A stretch of 64,000 bases of DNA, from assembly GCA_951812925.1 (NCBI GenBank), contig OX638368.1:151824492-151888491 (forward strand), read 5' to 3'. This document shows, piece by piece, positions 23,231 through 34,194 of the stretch. The first letter of the stretch is position 1. Each line of letters starts with the position of its first letter. The notes beneath the pieces were generated by a model, which had not been told where the DNA came from, ran no database searches, and worked only from the letters and a program-made list of their open reading frames with translations. The DNA is from Calliopum simillimum. Lineage: Eukaryota > Arthropoda > Insecta > Diptera > Lauxaniidae. Both the position numbers and the translations under genes were made by a program.

Positions 23231-23517
23231 AAGGGTGTCAGCGTTAAACAAAAGTGAACCAATTTTGGCTCGTCTACAACAACCACAATATTTCAGTATT
23301 TTGCAAATTTCTCGGAACTACAACAATTAAAAAAATGTTTTTGTTGTTTTCTGTTTTTATTGAAATATGTGTTACGTTTTTTGTACAGTCAAAAAAACAA
23401 CAAAAACAATTTTTGGTGATTGTTGTAGTTCCGAGAAATTTGCAAAATACTGAAATATTGTGGTTGCTGTAGACGAGACTGCGCTTGGCTCAGTGATTGT
23501 GAAACGCTGACACCCTT
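23231..23517. mobile_element. Foldback MITE with AAGGGTGTCAGCGTT ends
   Basis: Arms of about 110 bp are inverted copies. They start AAGGGTGTCAGCGTT and include CAATATTTCAGTATTTTGCA and TCTCGGAACTACAAC blocks. The centre is A/T-rich. There is no protein-coding role; an apparent frame across it is an effect of the palindrome. Confidence 0.75.
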
Positions 23518-24328
23518 GTTCGACTAATTCCCCTATCCTTCAGGTAACTTTTGAATATTGCCATTTAGATGGAAACTAAAAGTGAGCAATTTTTTTCAAC
23601 AATTTTAGACAAATTTAGGCCAATCATGCGTGACCATTTTATTTTTGTGTTTTAAAGGTATTGGGAAATTGTGGCTTCAAACATTTCATTTATCAAAATT
23701 AATTAGTAAAACTGGTTATATACACTAAAAATTTTTGTATTAAATTAATACACCTTTGCTAAAACTTGCACTTTACAGGGTCATTTATGTAAAAAATTAT
23801 AATCAATTTCAAGCGAATGTTGCAGCGTACTTTAAACCATAACGTTTAAAGTTCAATAAACTCTTTTCTTAATTTTTTAAAACAACGCAAAAATAAAGAA
23901 ACCCTCTTTGGTCTGGCTTAAAAATAGAAACAGATCACCTTGAAAAGAGATTTTGTTTTTGTTCATTGCAGCCACTACTAGTAGCTACCTTTTTAGACAG
24001 TTTTGTCGGAATTTTACACATTTTACCGGTTACGTTTTTAGGGGCTGGTTTGTTGTTGAACTAATACAAATGGTATGTGCAATTCCGTTCAATATTAAGA
24101 AAATCAAAACCAGTCTTGAACGATATAGAAAGTGACTTTTAAGCCAAAAACAACGATAACTACTAGAACCACAATATAAAGAGACGGGAAGCAGACTAAC
24201 AACAAACTTGAACTGTGTGATAAAATGACAAGAAGAAAAATCTTGATAGACAAGCAAGTTTTTAGTTATTTCTTTTAAAATCAGTTGCGTTTTGATATTT
24301 GTAACGTTGGCACTTAAATTTCGGTAAC

Positions 24329-26630
24329 ATGGTCGGTTTTAATAAGGTATGGAAAATAAAATATGTAGATAAATTCATAAATATTTTTACAGCACTTAGT
24401 AAATACAATATTTATTAATATTGATGGCACATCTTGCTATCTATGTACATAAAATGATAAGATAAAAATAGCTTTTTCATTAACTATTAACAACTTTATT
24501 ATAATTAATGTGTACTTCTTAATTCGATATTCATGTTTTTCTTATTTCATTGCAGGAAGAAGAAACCTATTTATATGATCCAAATTTGGTGCTGCAATTG
24601 GATTTTCATCAAAGTCCTGCAAAATTTAATCCCTTTATTTCTGCTGCATGTCCTGGTGAAACATGGCTAAAAGTGCGTCCATTAAAGGATAGCGATTATG
24701 ATCGCGGCTTCTTGCAATTGTTGTCACAATTAACAAGTGTCGGTCATGTAACGAGAACGCAATTTTTAAGTAAATTAAAAATCCAAATTTTCACTTTTTT
24801 ATTTTTTACAAGAGTTCAAGTTTTTCTTTAAATTTAGCACGTTTCTCACAGATGAAAGCCAGCGGTGATTACTATGTTACTGTCATTGAAGACTTACGCA
24901 AAAATGAAATCATTGGTGCTGCATCGCTCATAATTGAAAGAAAGTTTATACACAATTGCGCCATAGTAAGTTGAAATCTAAACCATAAAGTTTTTGCTAA
25001 ACAATAATATGTTTATTTAAACTTTACACATATTTCTAAGTAAATTTTTAAAAAGGCTGAAGTTATGAATTTTGACACATTGGTTTTTTGCAAATTTTCA
25101 AATGCCAAAGGTTAGCTCTAAAGCTTTAATTTAAATCTTGAAATAAAAAAAATGCTTAGAATCATCCAAGGAAAAAGTGTGAATTGTTTTTTTTTTTTTT
25201 TTACTTATTTTTAGAAAAAAAAATTTTTTGGCGTCATTTTTAATAAACTTTTCAAAATAAAAAAAAAAACAATTCACACTTGTTCCTTGGATGATTCTAA
25301 GCAGTTAATGCCATGTGCACTTTTTTGTAAGATGCCTCCCTCTTGAGTAAAAAAGCGTTTTGCCTTTCACGGGGCTGCATTACTATGTTTCAAACGTTAT
25401 ATCATCGAGCTTGCTGGCCCAAAAAAGTCTTAACATGTCTTGTCTTGAAGGTTCTTAAGAGCTCTTTCAAATGAGATCTTGTAAATTAAAAAATGTTCAT
25501 TTTGTTTAAAGCACGATGACTTTTTTCTTTGAAAACCGTTAAATTTCGCCTTTTTAAAGCAGTTTTTCGTTTTTTAAGAGGTGTACATTTTTTTTTGTCA
25601 AAATTACAATGTAGGTTTTAAAGTTCATTAAAAAACAAACAAAATAAATGTTTTTAAGTAAATCTAAAACAAATTTTTCAAATTGTTTCACATCATTTTA
25701 TAATTAATGCTAAAAAAAAAATAATAAAAATATATTTTTGCTCTGAGCCACCTTTAAAAATGCATTTAAAAATCTGAAAAAATTCATGGGATATTCTGTC
25801 ATGATGTAGAACGTGATGTCAAAGTATATCTAAGAAATTCGAAAAAATTTTTTTTTTGAACAGCCCTAATGTGCATGTACTTTTTCTAAGGACTTTTTCA
25901 AGTTTTTTACTTTCTCCAGTAAGTCAAACTCCGTAAGAATTATAAAATGTGTTGAAAGTATTCGTTAGATGTTAAAAAGGCAGGAGTCCGCTGTGTTGTA
26001 ACGCCAATAACTCCCATAAAAAATAACAAATTGGTTTGCTTGGGCCAACAGAATATTTTCTAAGTGTTAAGACATAAAATAAAAAGATACATTTAATAAG
26101 CGGCCTTACATTTTTTGTATAAAATTTTATAGATAACAATTAGATAACTTTTAGTTTATGATTATATAGAGAAAAAGACAGATTCAAAAAAATGTTTTTA
26201 ATTTTATTCAAAGAGTTAACTTTCATAAGATTTGGTTTATCCCTAATATATTTTCTTTATAGCGCGGCCGCCTTGAAGATGTAGTTGTTAACGATACCTA
26301 CCGCGGAAAACAATTAGGAAAGTTGTGAGTTAATTTTTTAAGATTCATATATGAGATACTTACAAATTAATACAAAATTTAAAAAAAAATTACAGAATTG
26401 TTGTTACCGTTAGTTTGCTAGCTCAACATCTTGGCTGCTATAAAATGTCATTGGATTGCAAGGACAAACTAATTAAATTTTATGAAACTTTAGGTTACGT
26501 CCTCATACCAGGCAACTCCAATTCGATGACTATACGATATGATGAATCTTCAACTGATGGCGTCGTTAGACATAATCCAACCTCAGCAACTGCTAATGGC
26601 CAAACAGTGAGCCTTGACTTTGCCTCTTGA
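24329..26630 (+). CDS. Gnpnat: Glucosamine-6-phosphate N-acetyltransferase
   Basis: Exons are 24329-24346, 24556-24769, 24838-24965, 26263-26324 and 26396-26630, giving 218 residues. The enzyme acetylates glucosamine-6-phosphate with acetyl-CoA in the cytosol, a step towards UDP-GlcNAc for chitin and glycans. The sequence runs [60 protein letters not shown] and [17 protein letters not shown]. It then shows the GNAT acetyl-CoA loop [17 protein letters not shown] and [13 protein letters not shown]. The six-residue first exon (MVGFNK) is inferred from an ATG followed by a GT donor and is the least certain part. Intron 3 (1.3 kb) carries a foldback sequence. AATAAA at about 26842 fits the transcript end. 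Confidence 0.92.
25152..25303. repeat. Foldback sequence in Gnpnat intron 3
   Basis: TGCTTAGAATCATCCAAGGA followed by AGTGTGAATTG is repeated in inverted form 60 bp further on; A/T runs separate the arms. A fragment of the same arm (ATGCTTAGAATCATCAAGGA) recurs near 45957. Confidence 0.7.
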
Positions 26631-27338
26631 CAATTAGCCGCCAGTACTGCCTCAAAGTCAAAACTTTAAATGATAAAAAAAAAGGTTCAAATGAAAGAAC
26701 ATTAGATGAGAAGCGAATATCTGTTACTTATGAGTTAATTTGTTTTCGTTCCAAGAAATAACAAATTTTTGTTCTTTTCCTTTTTTTATATTATAATTGT
26801 TTTGATTTGTTGTGATGAAAGCGTATAAAAACCCTTGCACAATAAACAGTTTTGTTTGTTTAGCGAGCGCTTTTTAGGCAGTGCTGGTAGGCGGTGATGC
26901 TTTTTGTTGTAAAAAATAATCCTTAAATGTTAAGGATAATTTTGCACAAAGCATACTTTAGTAAATTTAAGATTTCTTCTTTTTATTTTCAAAAGTTTTT
27001 ATTTCATTAGCTGAGAAAAAAATTTCATAGATTGTTTTACTTTTATTTACTAAATCTAAAATTTTTTTAAATTTTTGCAATGACCGAAAAAAGTCTTTTA
27101 CTTTATATTGTGTTTATTCTTTTTTGTGCTCTCGTTTGATGATTCTGGTCTGAAAAGGTAGTTGTTATTTTACCATTTAAAAGCACATTTATAAAATGAT
27201 AGATATTTAAAAATTTTGAATTTCAATAAAAATTTAATAACCTCTTTTTATGTATTTTGAATAAAACATTATTTCATTTTACTTTTCCATAAGTACGAAA
27301 TTTCACAACACTTTTTTGATAATTTGTAATATGCTTAA
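26631..27338. other. Convergent 3' regions of Gnpnat and Wdr24
   Basis: The two genes end facing each other. AATAAA at about 26842 (in CACAATAAACAG) fits the Gnpnat transcript, and the AT-rich right part should be the Wdr24 3' UTR. No other feature is visible. Confidence 0.45.
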
Positions 27339-30300
27339 TTAATTATATTCACATAAATGCCCGCATTTTGGACACTTTGAATGGTTTGAAAAATAATCCA
27401 TTAAATGTTCTAAATGACCACCATGTGAGCAACCTTGACACCAAGCATACAGGCCACGAACGACTAAACCACAAACGCAACATTTCGAACTTTGCGTTGA
27501 TTTACACTTAGCACAATACCAACCAACACTTCCAGTCAATGGACGTCCACAATCTCCACAATTTGTGTGTACAGAAGTCGATTGTTGGTTGAGTTCACGT
27601 ATAGAACGTATCCATGATAAATTCGCAATTGTACACGCTTCATTCCAAAGCTGATAGCTATGCAAAAGATTAATATAGAAATGAAACCAATGCTCCTATG
27701 AAAGAAATATAAGAGAAAAAAAAAATCTATTGGATATATCGTATTCAATTAGGGGCCGTTCACAAATCTCGTGATGATCCGAGAGTGGCGGAGAGGTCTG
27801 GGCAAACATCACCTTCTATGTTCTTTTTTGTGATGTTGCTTCACGCCATCATCACGTAGGGTTTGATAACGATCCCTCTAAACAACTTAGATCAGTGTGA
27901 AACATTTATAAAGAAAATATTTCACTCAAAATTTATCCTAATTTACCATCAGAGCATCTTCGATTGGAAGTAGTTTTCGCGCATCACCCATGGCAATGAG
28001 GATGCACAACGCTGTTTGTACGTCACCAACATCACTTTGTAACATTAACGAGTCTGCGACAAACTGATGAGGTTCCCAGGGTGGCACAGCCGGTATGTTG
28101 GAAACTTTCAGAACACTTGGTACTTTAGGTGGCTGTTTTTTTATTAAATTACAGTCAATTAAAATTACAAATTAAGAGCGTAACGAATAAAAAAAAAAAA
28201 AACAGCCATACTTACCGGAGACTTCTCTTTGCTATCTTCAGATTTTATATCTATTTGTGGCCTTGCTGCTTGCACATCATGATGTAGAGCAGTTTCAGGA
28301 AATGACAAAGCCTTTGTAAAATCAGGCGGCCCAACATAAATGAAACCATTGCGTAATAACTCAAAATTGTCAAAAGTTATATCACCAATTATTTGTGTCT
28401 CCGATATTATAACTGAATTATAAGGTGGATAATTTTGTTTGCCACCAGCACCGCCGACAACACTACCAACAACCGATAAGGCATCCACATCTTTAAGATC
28501 GGCACCCTCTTCATCATTATTGCCATTTGCTATAACATTATCATTTCCATCCCAGTTGAGCACCTCATGATTGATGACTTGTGTTGGACGACGTGAAGAT
28601 TGTGCGCTTTTTTGATTAGAAAATGAATTGCGATGCTCTGATTTTTGACTATTGAAATCATTAGAGCCATAAAGAACTTTAATAAAGTTCCAAAGTGTGA
28701 TGGCCTTTAAATAATGTGTTTAATTACATTAAATTATAATTTCAATTAAAAATTAAAGCTTACTATATGCTTGCCATATTTTTTGCAAACGTTTGCATTG
28801 TGTTCACAAATATCTGTCAGCTTTTTGCCATTTAGAATAAATTCTTTAGCACAGCCTATAAAGCATTCGTGCTCATTGAAAACTGCAGAACTTTCATTTT
28901 CCAGTACATATCTTGTACTCTGTAGCTACAAATTAGTTTAAAGATGTTAAATGTTTTTTTTTTTAGATATAGTATAGGGTATTCATAGTGTCTTGATATA
29001 TAGTCTAGAATTTCTAAACATTTGTAATGCAATAAATTCTGCCTTAGACGTACAACAGTTTTGTCGCTAAGGCCATTTGCCTAAAAGAAGTTTCACTATG
29101 TTTAAATGGTATATGCACATCAGATCAAATATCAATATACTATGAATACGCTAATGATATTTTAATACCGGTGGTTTTAATACAAAATGACAAAAATCAG
29201 ACTGAGCCATGTGAAATTGTTCAATGCCAGGATATGATTTTTGTCTTGTGCTGAAATTAAAGAAATTTTAAAAACTGATTTTTTTTACTAAATTTCAACC
29301 CTTACATAAATAAGTTTGATTTGACCACTTGCGCTGCGGTGACTGGAGCTAAAACTTTAATTTTATTTGCAAAAGCAACAACACTTTTTCTACTCAATCC
29401 AGCACCCTGTGGATTTGCTTTTAGCGCAGGACGTACTGCATCTTTAAATGCATGTCTATAAATGGTTGAATCCTTGCTAGTCGAAAGTAAACAATGAGAA
29501 TCTCCACCTCTCCAACATATACCGGTGGTGATATTTGTATGATCATTAAAGGAAGCAAATGGTATAAAAGGACGACGTATATCCCAAATATGAACACTGT
29601 AGTCAACCACGAGAGCACAACTTGCAATATGATACCTAAAAGAAAGAATCAAAAATATGAAAATAAGACTCCTTAAACTATACTAAATACATACGTGCGT
29701 TCAGGACGCCATTTGACACGACCAACCACAGCTATTGTATGTATTGTGTGTTCTAAAGATGCTTTACCATCCATATTCCAAACCTGTGAGTATACGACTT
29801 TTTTACGGCATAAGAATATTTATAACATTTTATTAATTTACCTTAATTTGCTTATCTCTACTTCCAGTAGCAAGCCAATTTTTTGTTGGATGCCAATCAC
29901 ATGTATATATTGGTCCGCTATGTGCGGTAAATTGCAAAATACATTTGTCCCATCTTTAGATTAAATAAAAAACAATTAAAAATACATATGCATTTATAAA
30001 AAAGATTTACTTCAGAGATGGATGAACTAAAGTGAACCAAAATAGTTTCAAGACAAAGAATCCAATATCATAAGTTTTGTAATTTTGTATAGATTGATAA
30101 CTCGTTTTCGAAACAGTTCGAGTTTTAACAATTTGAAGAATGAGTATCGATTTGCCGTAAACGCCAAAGCACGTTTTATTAAACTGGAGGTGCAACTTTA
30201 TGCTTCCCAGTACTATTGCTTTAAATCTTTTATCCATTTTAAGCTATATCTTTTCACTTCTGAGTTACATAGTTTCCCAAATCATAAACTTAAAAATGTG

Positions 30301-31714
30301 ATTTCCCAAAAAGGTAAAATTTTCATATACAGCAAAACAAAACTCAGCCGAAGGAATGAGCGAGGGATTAAATTAAAGGGATCTTTTATACACGTTGGGG
30401 ACTTCCTAATGAATAATGCTGATTCTAATCAACAAATGGGATCCTAAAAATCAATACTTTTTTCGATTTCCCGAGAAACTATTGCACTTTTGTGAAAACT
30501 TTTTTCAAAATTATAAATAAAATTCGAAATTGCAGCATGTCAGAATGCGTAGAAAATCAATGTGCAAAATTTACAACATTCGATTTTGTTGCTTTCAAAA
30601 GGTCGTCACATTTGACCGATTGTCAACGATCTATTAGCGCAAGTCGAATTTGGCTTGAAAAATTTAAATCTATGATCAGCGATCAAACTATGGGTGAATG
30701 ATAAGACCGCAGAGCCCGCTCGTACATTATTGAGCGAAAGCATCGCATAGGTTATATTTTAAACGATTTTTTGAAGCGGCCACTGGAAAAGATGATGAAG
30801 GTTGTTTCAAAAAGTTTTAAAAAAATACCTATAAGCAATAATATTTTCCATTTGTCATGAGTTCATATCGCTCTACTAAATATAATATCCGATATTCTGA
30901 TCTTTTTAGTTTTTTTAAGCAATTTTACTGTTTTTCGAATATTTTTAATTTTGCCCAAATTTTGAATCTTCTTAGTTTATTTTTGGGATCTTCTTAAAAT
31001 TTCTTATTCAAATACCTGGAATAAGCTAAATTGAACCAAGTTGAGAGGTTAAAAACTGCATTCATTAAATGAACTGCTAATTAATAGATTATTAATAAAA
31101 CTTACTTTCGAAGATCCCATAATTGCACTGTGCCATTTTCCGATACGGCGGAAAATATATTTAACGTATGTGGACTAAATTTAACGTCACGCACTGATTC
31201 TGAATTGCTAAAATATGTGTACACCGATTTTTCGGAACGTATATCAAAACATTTGATTGTACCATCTTGTGATCCCGATATTAAAATGTTCGGTTCACTG
31301 CTATGAAAAGTTACGGTGTGCGCAGTTCGTTCGTGCTCATTGTACACCAGCAATTGTTTTTGACGTCCGAATTTCGACAGATCCCAAACGGATACAACTC
31401 CGTTGGTAGCCGCTGTAGCCAATATATTGCTATCCAATGTACTCCAGGCAACATCATTGGAGGAATAACTGAGATTTTGATTTTTACCACCACGCATGTT
31501 GTACATTTCAGTAAAGCCATCGTTATCGATGGAATACACTTTGAGCACTGCAAATTTAAAAGTTTAATTTTGTTTGGATATTAATAAATACGGCTCGTAT
31601 ATTACGGCTCCTTCCTGCGACAGCGATTTGATTGCAATCTTTGTTCAGTGCCAATGCATTTGCATGACCTTCTTGACAAATCCTCAGCGACACAGTTGCA
31701 GAATCTTCCAACAT
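27339..31714 (-). CDS. Wdr24: Wdr24, GATOR2 subunit
   Basis: Ten exons are 31714-31606, 31547-31106, 29953-29842, 29783-29695, 29635-29306, 29250-29169, 28925-28764, 28704-28216, 28132-27947 and 27695-27339, which give 785 residues. WDR24 is a core part of GATOR2, which opposes GATOR1 and so promotes TORC1 activity at lysosomes. The N-terminal WD40 propeller is clear: [80 protein letters not shown] and IKVWNMDG-type blades. The C-terminus is a zinc-binding RING-like domain: [39 protein letters not shown], and [11 protein letters not shown] at the stop. I chose the ATG before [15 protein letters not shown] because it fits the family start; an in-frame ATG 69 nt upstream is possible. Confidence 0.95.
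27753..27893. repeat. GGGGCCGTTCA repeat in Wdr24 intron 9
   Basis: The repeat starts AGGGGCCGTTCACAAATCTC and covers much of the intron, with a TCATCACGTAGGG-type right part. The same leading word occurs at 32275 and 60416, which suggests a dispersed family whose 5' end it marks. Confidence 0.45.
29954..31105. other. Wdr24 intron 2
   Basis: The large AT-rich intron holds no supported gene. A stretch around 30090-30180 resembles part of the foldback at 55606 (TTGCCGTAAACGC is shared), so it probably includes an old repeat. Confidence 0.35.
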
Positions 31715-32297
31715 TTTGTAGCTTCGGATTTTTGTGCATTTATTTTTTAAAATGCCAAATTTTTTCTTATTATCTTTAAACACAAACTAAATAATTACAA
31801 TAACGAATATATACCAAAAGCAAAAGTTGCAAAATAAACGCTAATATCATCAGCAATCATGTCAATTTTTTGTGACGTTTGTTATCATTATCAGGGCTGC
31901 CAGAATTTTTTCTTCTTCTTCTTCTTCGAATATGTTACTCATTACGAGTAACATAGGTCCCTAATAAGAGCTGCCGTAAACACTAGGTTTTTATCACAGC
32001 TCTCAGCGTAGCGTCTTTACAGACTTATAGAATAGCTTTATATTATACGATTATAAAAATTTATTTTATATTAACGAAATTGATTTTTTCTTTTAACCTA
32101 TAATTAGGTTATGTACGATACACGCGCCTTTTAAAAAAAACACGTGTAACGGGTCTAACTTTAAGACACGCGCGGACGATTACACACGAGAGTACGTCTG
32201 TACTCGATCGCGGACAAAACGAAAGACCGCCAGAATTTTTTAATGAAGGGAAAAAAGTACAACGTATAAGAAAGGGGCCGTTCACGTATTTGAGCCT

Positions 32298-32910
32298 ACC
32301 CGATCAAAAAAACTTGTCAAGTTCTTGTCATTGTATCAGAAATGTATCAAAATGATATCAAAAATTTATCAGCTGCTGATATGTCAAATTTTACGTTTTC
32401 GTTTGTGAATTTTATTTAAAGAACGCGCAGTCAATTTTAGTGAAGAAGTTAATTTTCTAATGAAATTAGTGAAAAGCACAAAAATATAATTGAGTGCAAA
32501 AAAACCGACTCTCCATTCAGTTGCTGCATGCAGCCTGTGGTTGGGAAAACAAAAAGTATGGAAAATGGACGAGCAACCAATTTTAGCAAGAAGTGAATTT
32601 TCTAATGAAATTAGTGAAAAGCAGAAAAAATATAATTGAATTCAAAAAAAAAAACCACACTATTGCAAAATTTGGCCATAATCTGCATCGCTTTAGTTAT
32701 CAGACCCAAAATTGGCTGTCATTTTTGTGTCAGAAATGTACAAAAATTGTATATCATTTTGATATCTTTTTTTGATATCATGGTGATATGCAAAAAGCGT
32801 TACATTCCGTATATCACTGTGATATCCTTTTTTTATCAAAATTTTGTATGTCACTGACAAATTTTTGATATCATTTTGATATATTTTTGGTATACTTTTT
32901 TTGATCGGGT
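32298..32910. mobile_element. MITE with ACCCGATCAAAAAAA ends
   Basis: The element of about 613 bp has inverted ends ACCCGATCAAAAAAA and TTTTTTTGATCGGGT. Inside, a block containing TTTTCTAATGAAATTAGTGA is directly repeated about 140 bp apart. The right part has several ATATCA/TGATAT words that can pair. There is no reading frame and no clear target duplication. Confidence 0.7.
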
Positions 32911-32927
32911 GGACACACGAGAGACTA

Positions 32928-33247
32928 AAGGGCCGTCTACACACACAGTTTTACCTTAAGACTTACCTGCGCAAACTGGTTTGTGCAGGTAAGTATGTAC
33001 GTGTGGACAGCAAAGGGTTAAGGTTGCACAGTTCAAAAGTGCGGCCTGTGCTTTCTTCGAATTTCCAAAGATTTTTTTGTGCAAAATAAAATGTTTGCTA
33101 GACGTCATGTTTCTATGAAAATAAGTATGCTGAAAACTGCACAGACTTGCTTGTGTGGTGTGGACGCGATATAAAAAGTATGCGCAAACTCTTTAGTTTG
33201 CACGAACTAGGTTTACGCAGGTAAGACTGTACGTGTTGGCGGCCCTT
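32928..33247. mobile_element. MITE with AAGGGCCG ends
   Basis: The element of about 320 bp is bounded by AAGGGCCGTCTACAC and GTGTTGGCGGCCCTT, an inverted pair with small differences. Just inside are inverted copies of an ACTTACCTGCGCAAACTGG-type motif. A partial copy of that motif reappears at about 33324-33355. Confidence 0.65.
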
Positions 33248-34194
33248 AAAGTTTCACTAAAATCCGCTCACGAATTCTTGCTTCGAACAGAAATAGGCTA
33301 AGGAAGTACTTTTAAAGTACCTCAAGACTTACCTGCACAAACTGGTTTGCGGGATGCGTTTTTTAACCGTCTCTGTATCAGTAAGCTTCATATAAATTAT
33401 GGGGGCTTATCAGGGGTTTAAAGTGGAAGGAGAACCTGTATGAGAAGTGCAGGAGCTTTAAGAACTTTTGTTGTTGCTTCCGATTCAGAAAGAGGGCAGA
33501 AAAACAGCAGAATTTATTTGAGAAACTCTCGGTACATTTTTGTCTAAAAAGTATTTTTTTTTTCATATTTCGATACCAAATCTAAGCTACCCATTCTCCA
33601 CACTGACGTATACTAACTATCAACAATAAGAAACGTCAAATCAAATTTCAATTGCAGAAAAATTGGAAAAATTATTTTGGTAGCATACGTCATGAAAACT
33701 TTGTAAAGTGCAAGAAAAAGTTAATAAAATTAATAATTTAGTGCTTATTATGAAAAGTAAAAAATAGCACGCAGTACAAATAAAATTTTGTTGGAATAGT
33801 GAAAAAATGATGGATTGAACAAAGGAAAAAAGCCAAAGTAAAAATTTGTTGCTGACAGCAAAAAAGCAAACGCAAAATAGTGAAGAAGAACAAGATCAAA
33901 AGTGAGCTGGCTGACAGAGAAAAATTTTTTTAATGGGGCAAAGGAGGAATACAGGAGAGAAAGATTAATATCTTTTTGTTACAGCTGGAAGAAAAAAAAA
34001 ATAAAAAACGATATTACAGAGTGGTATATAGGAACTATCACTCATTTGGATAGCCCACATCACCAACAACAATAGCTTTACAAGGAACTACCACAGTAGC
34101 ATTCCATAAGTATCATATCTGCATTTCCATTTTTTCATCCTTCCACGCTGTTCCATAGCAATTTTACAAAATATTCAGCCGACGAGCAAAACAC

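Larger units (their letters stand above)
31715..34194. promoter_or_regulatory. Divergent interval, Wdr24 and yata
   Basis: The interval separates the start codons of two genes transcribed apart, so both promoters and 5' UTRs should lie here. The middle is filled by two adjacent MITEs (32298-32910 and 32928-33247). The 500 bases before yata lack recognisable repeats and probably include its 5' UTR. Confidence 0.4.

Noticed and set aside
23254..23472. 72-codon frame
   Set aside because: It spans a foldback MITE; the apparent peptide is a product of the inverted arms.
29421..29627. Second minus-strand frame in Wdr24 exon 5
   Set aside because: Out of frame with the WD40 propeller, which is continuous in the other frame.
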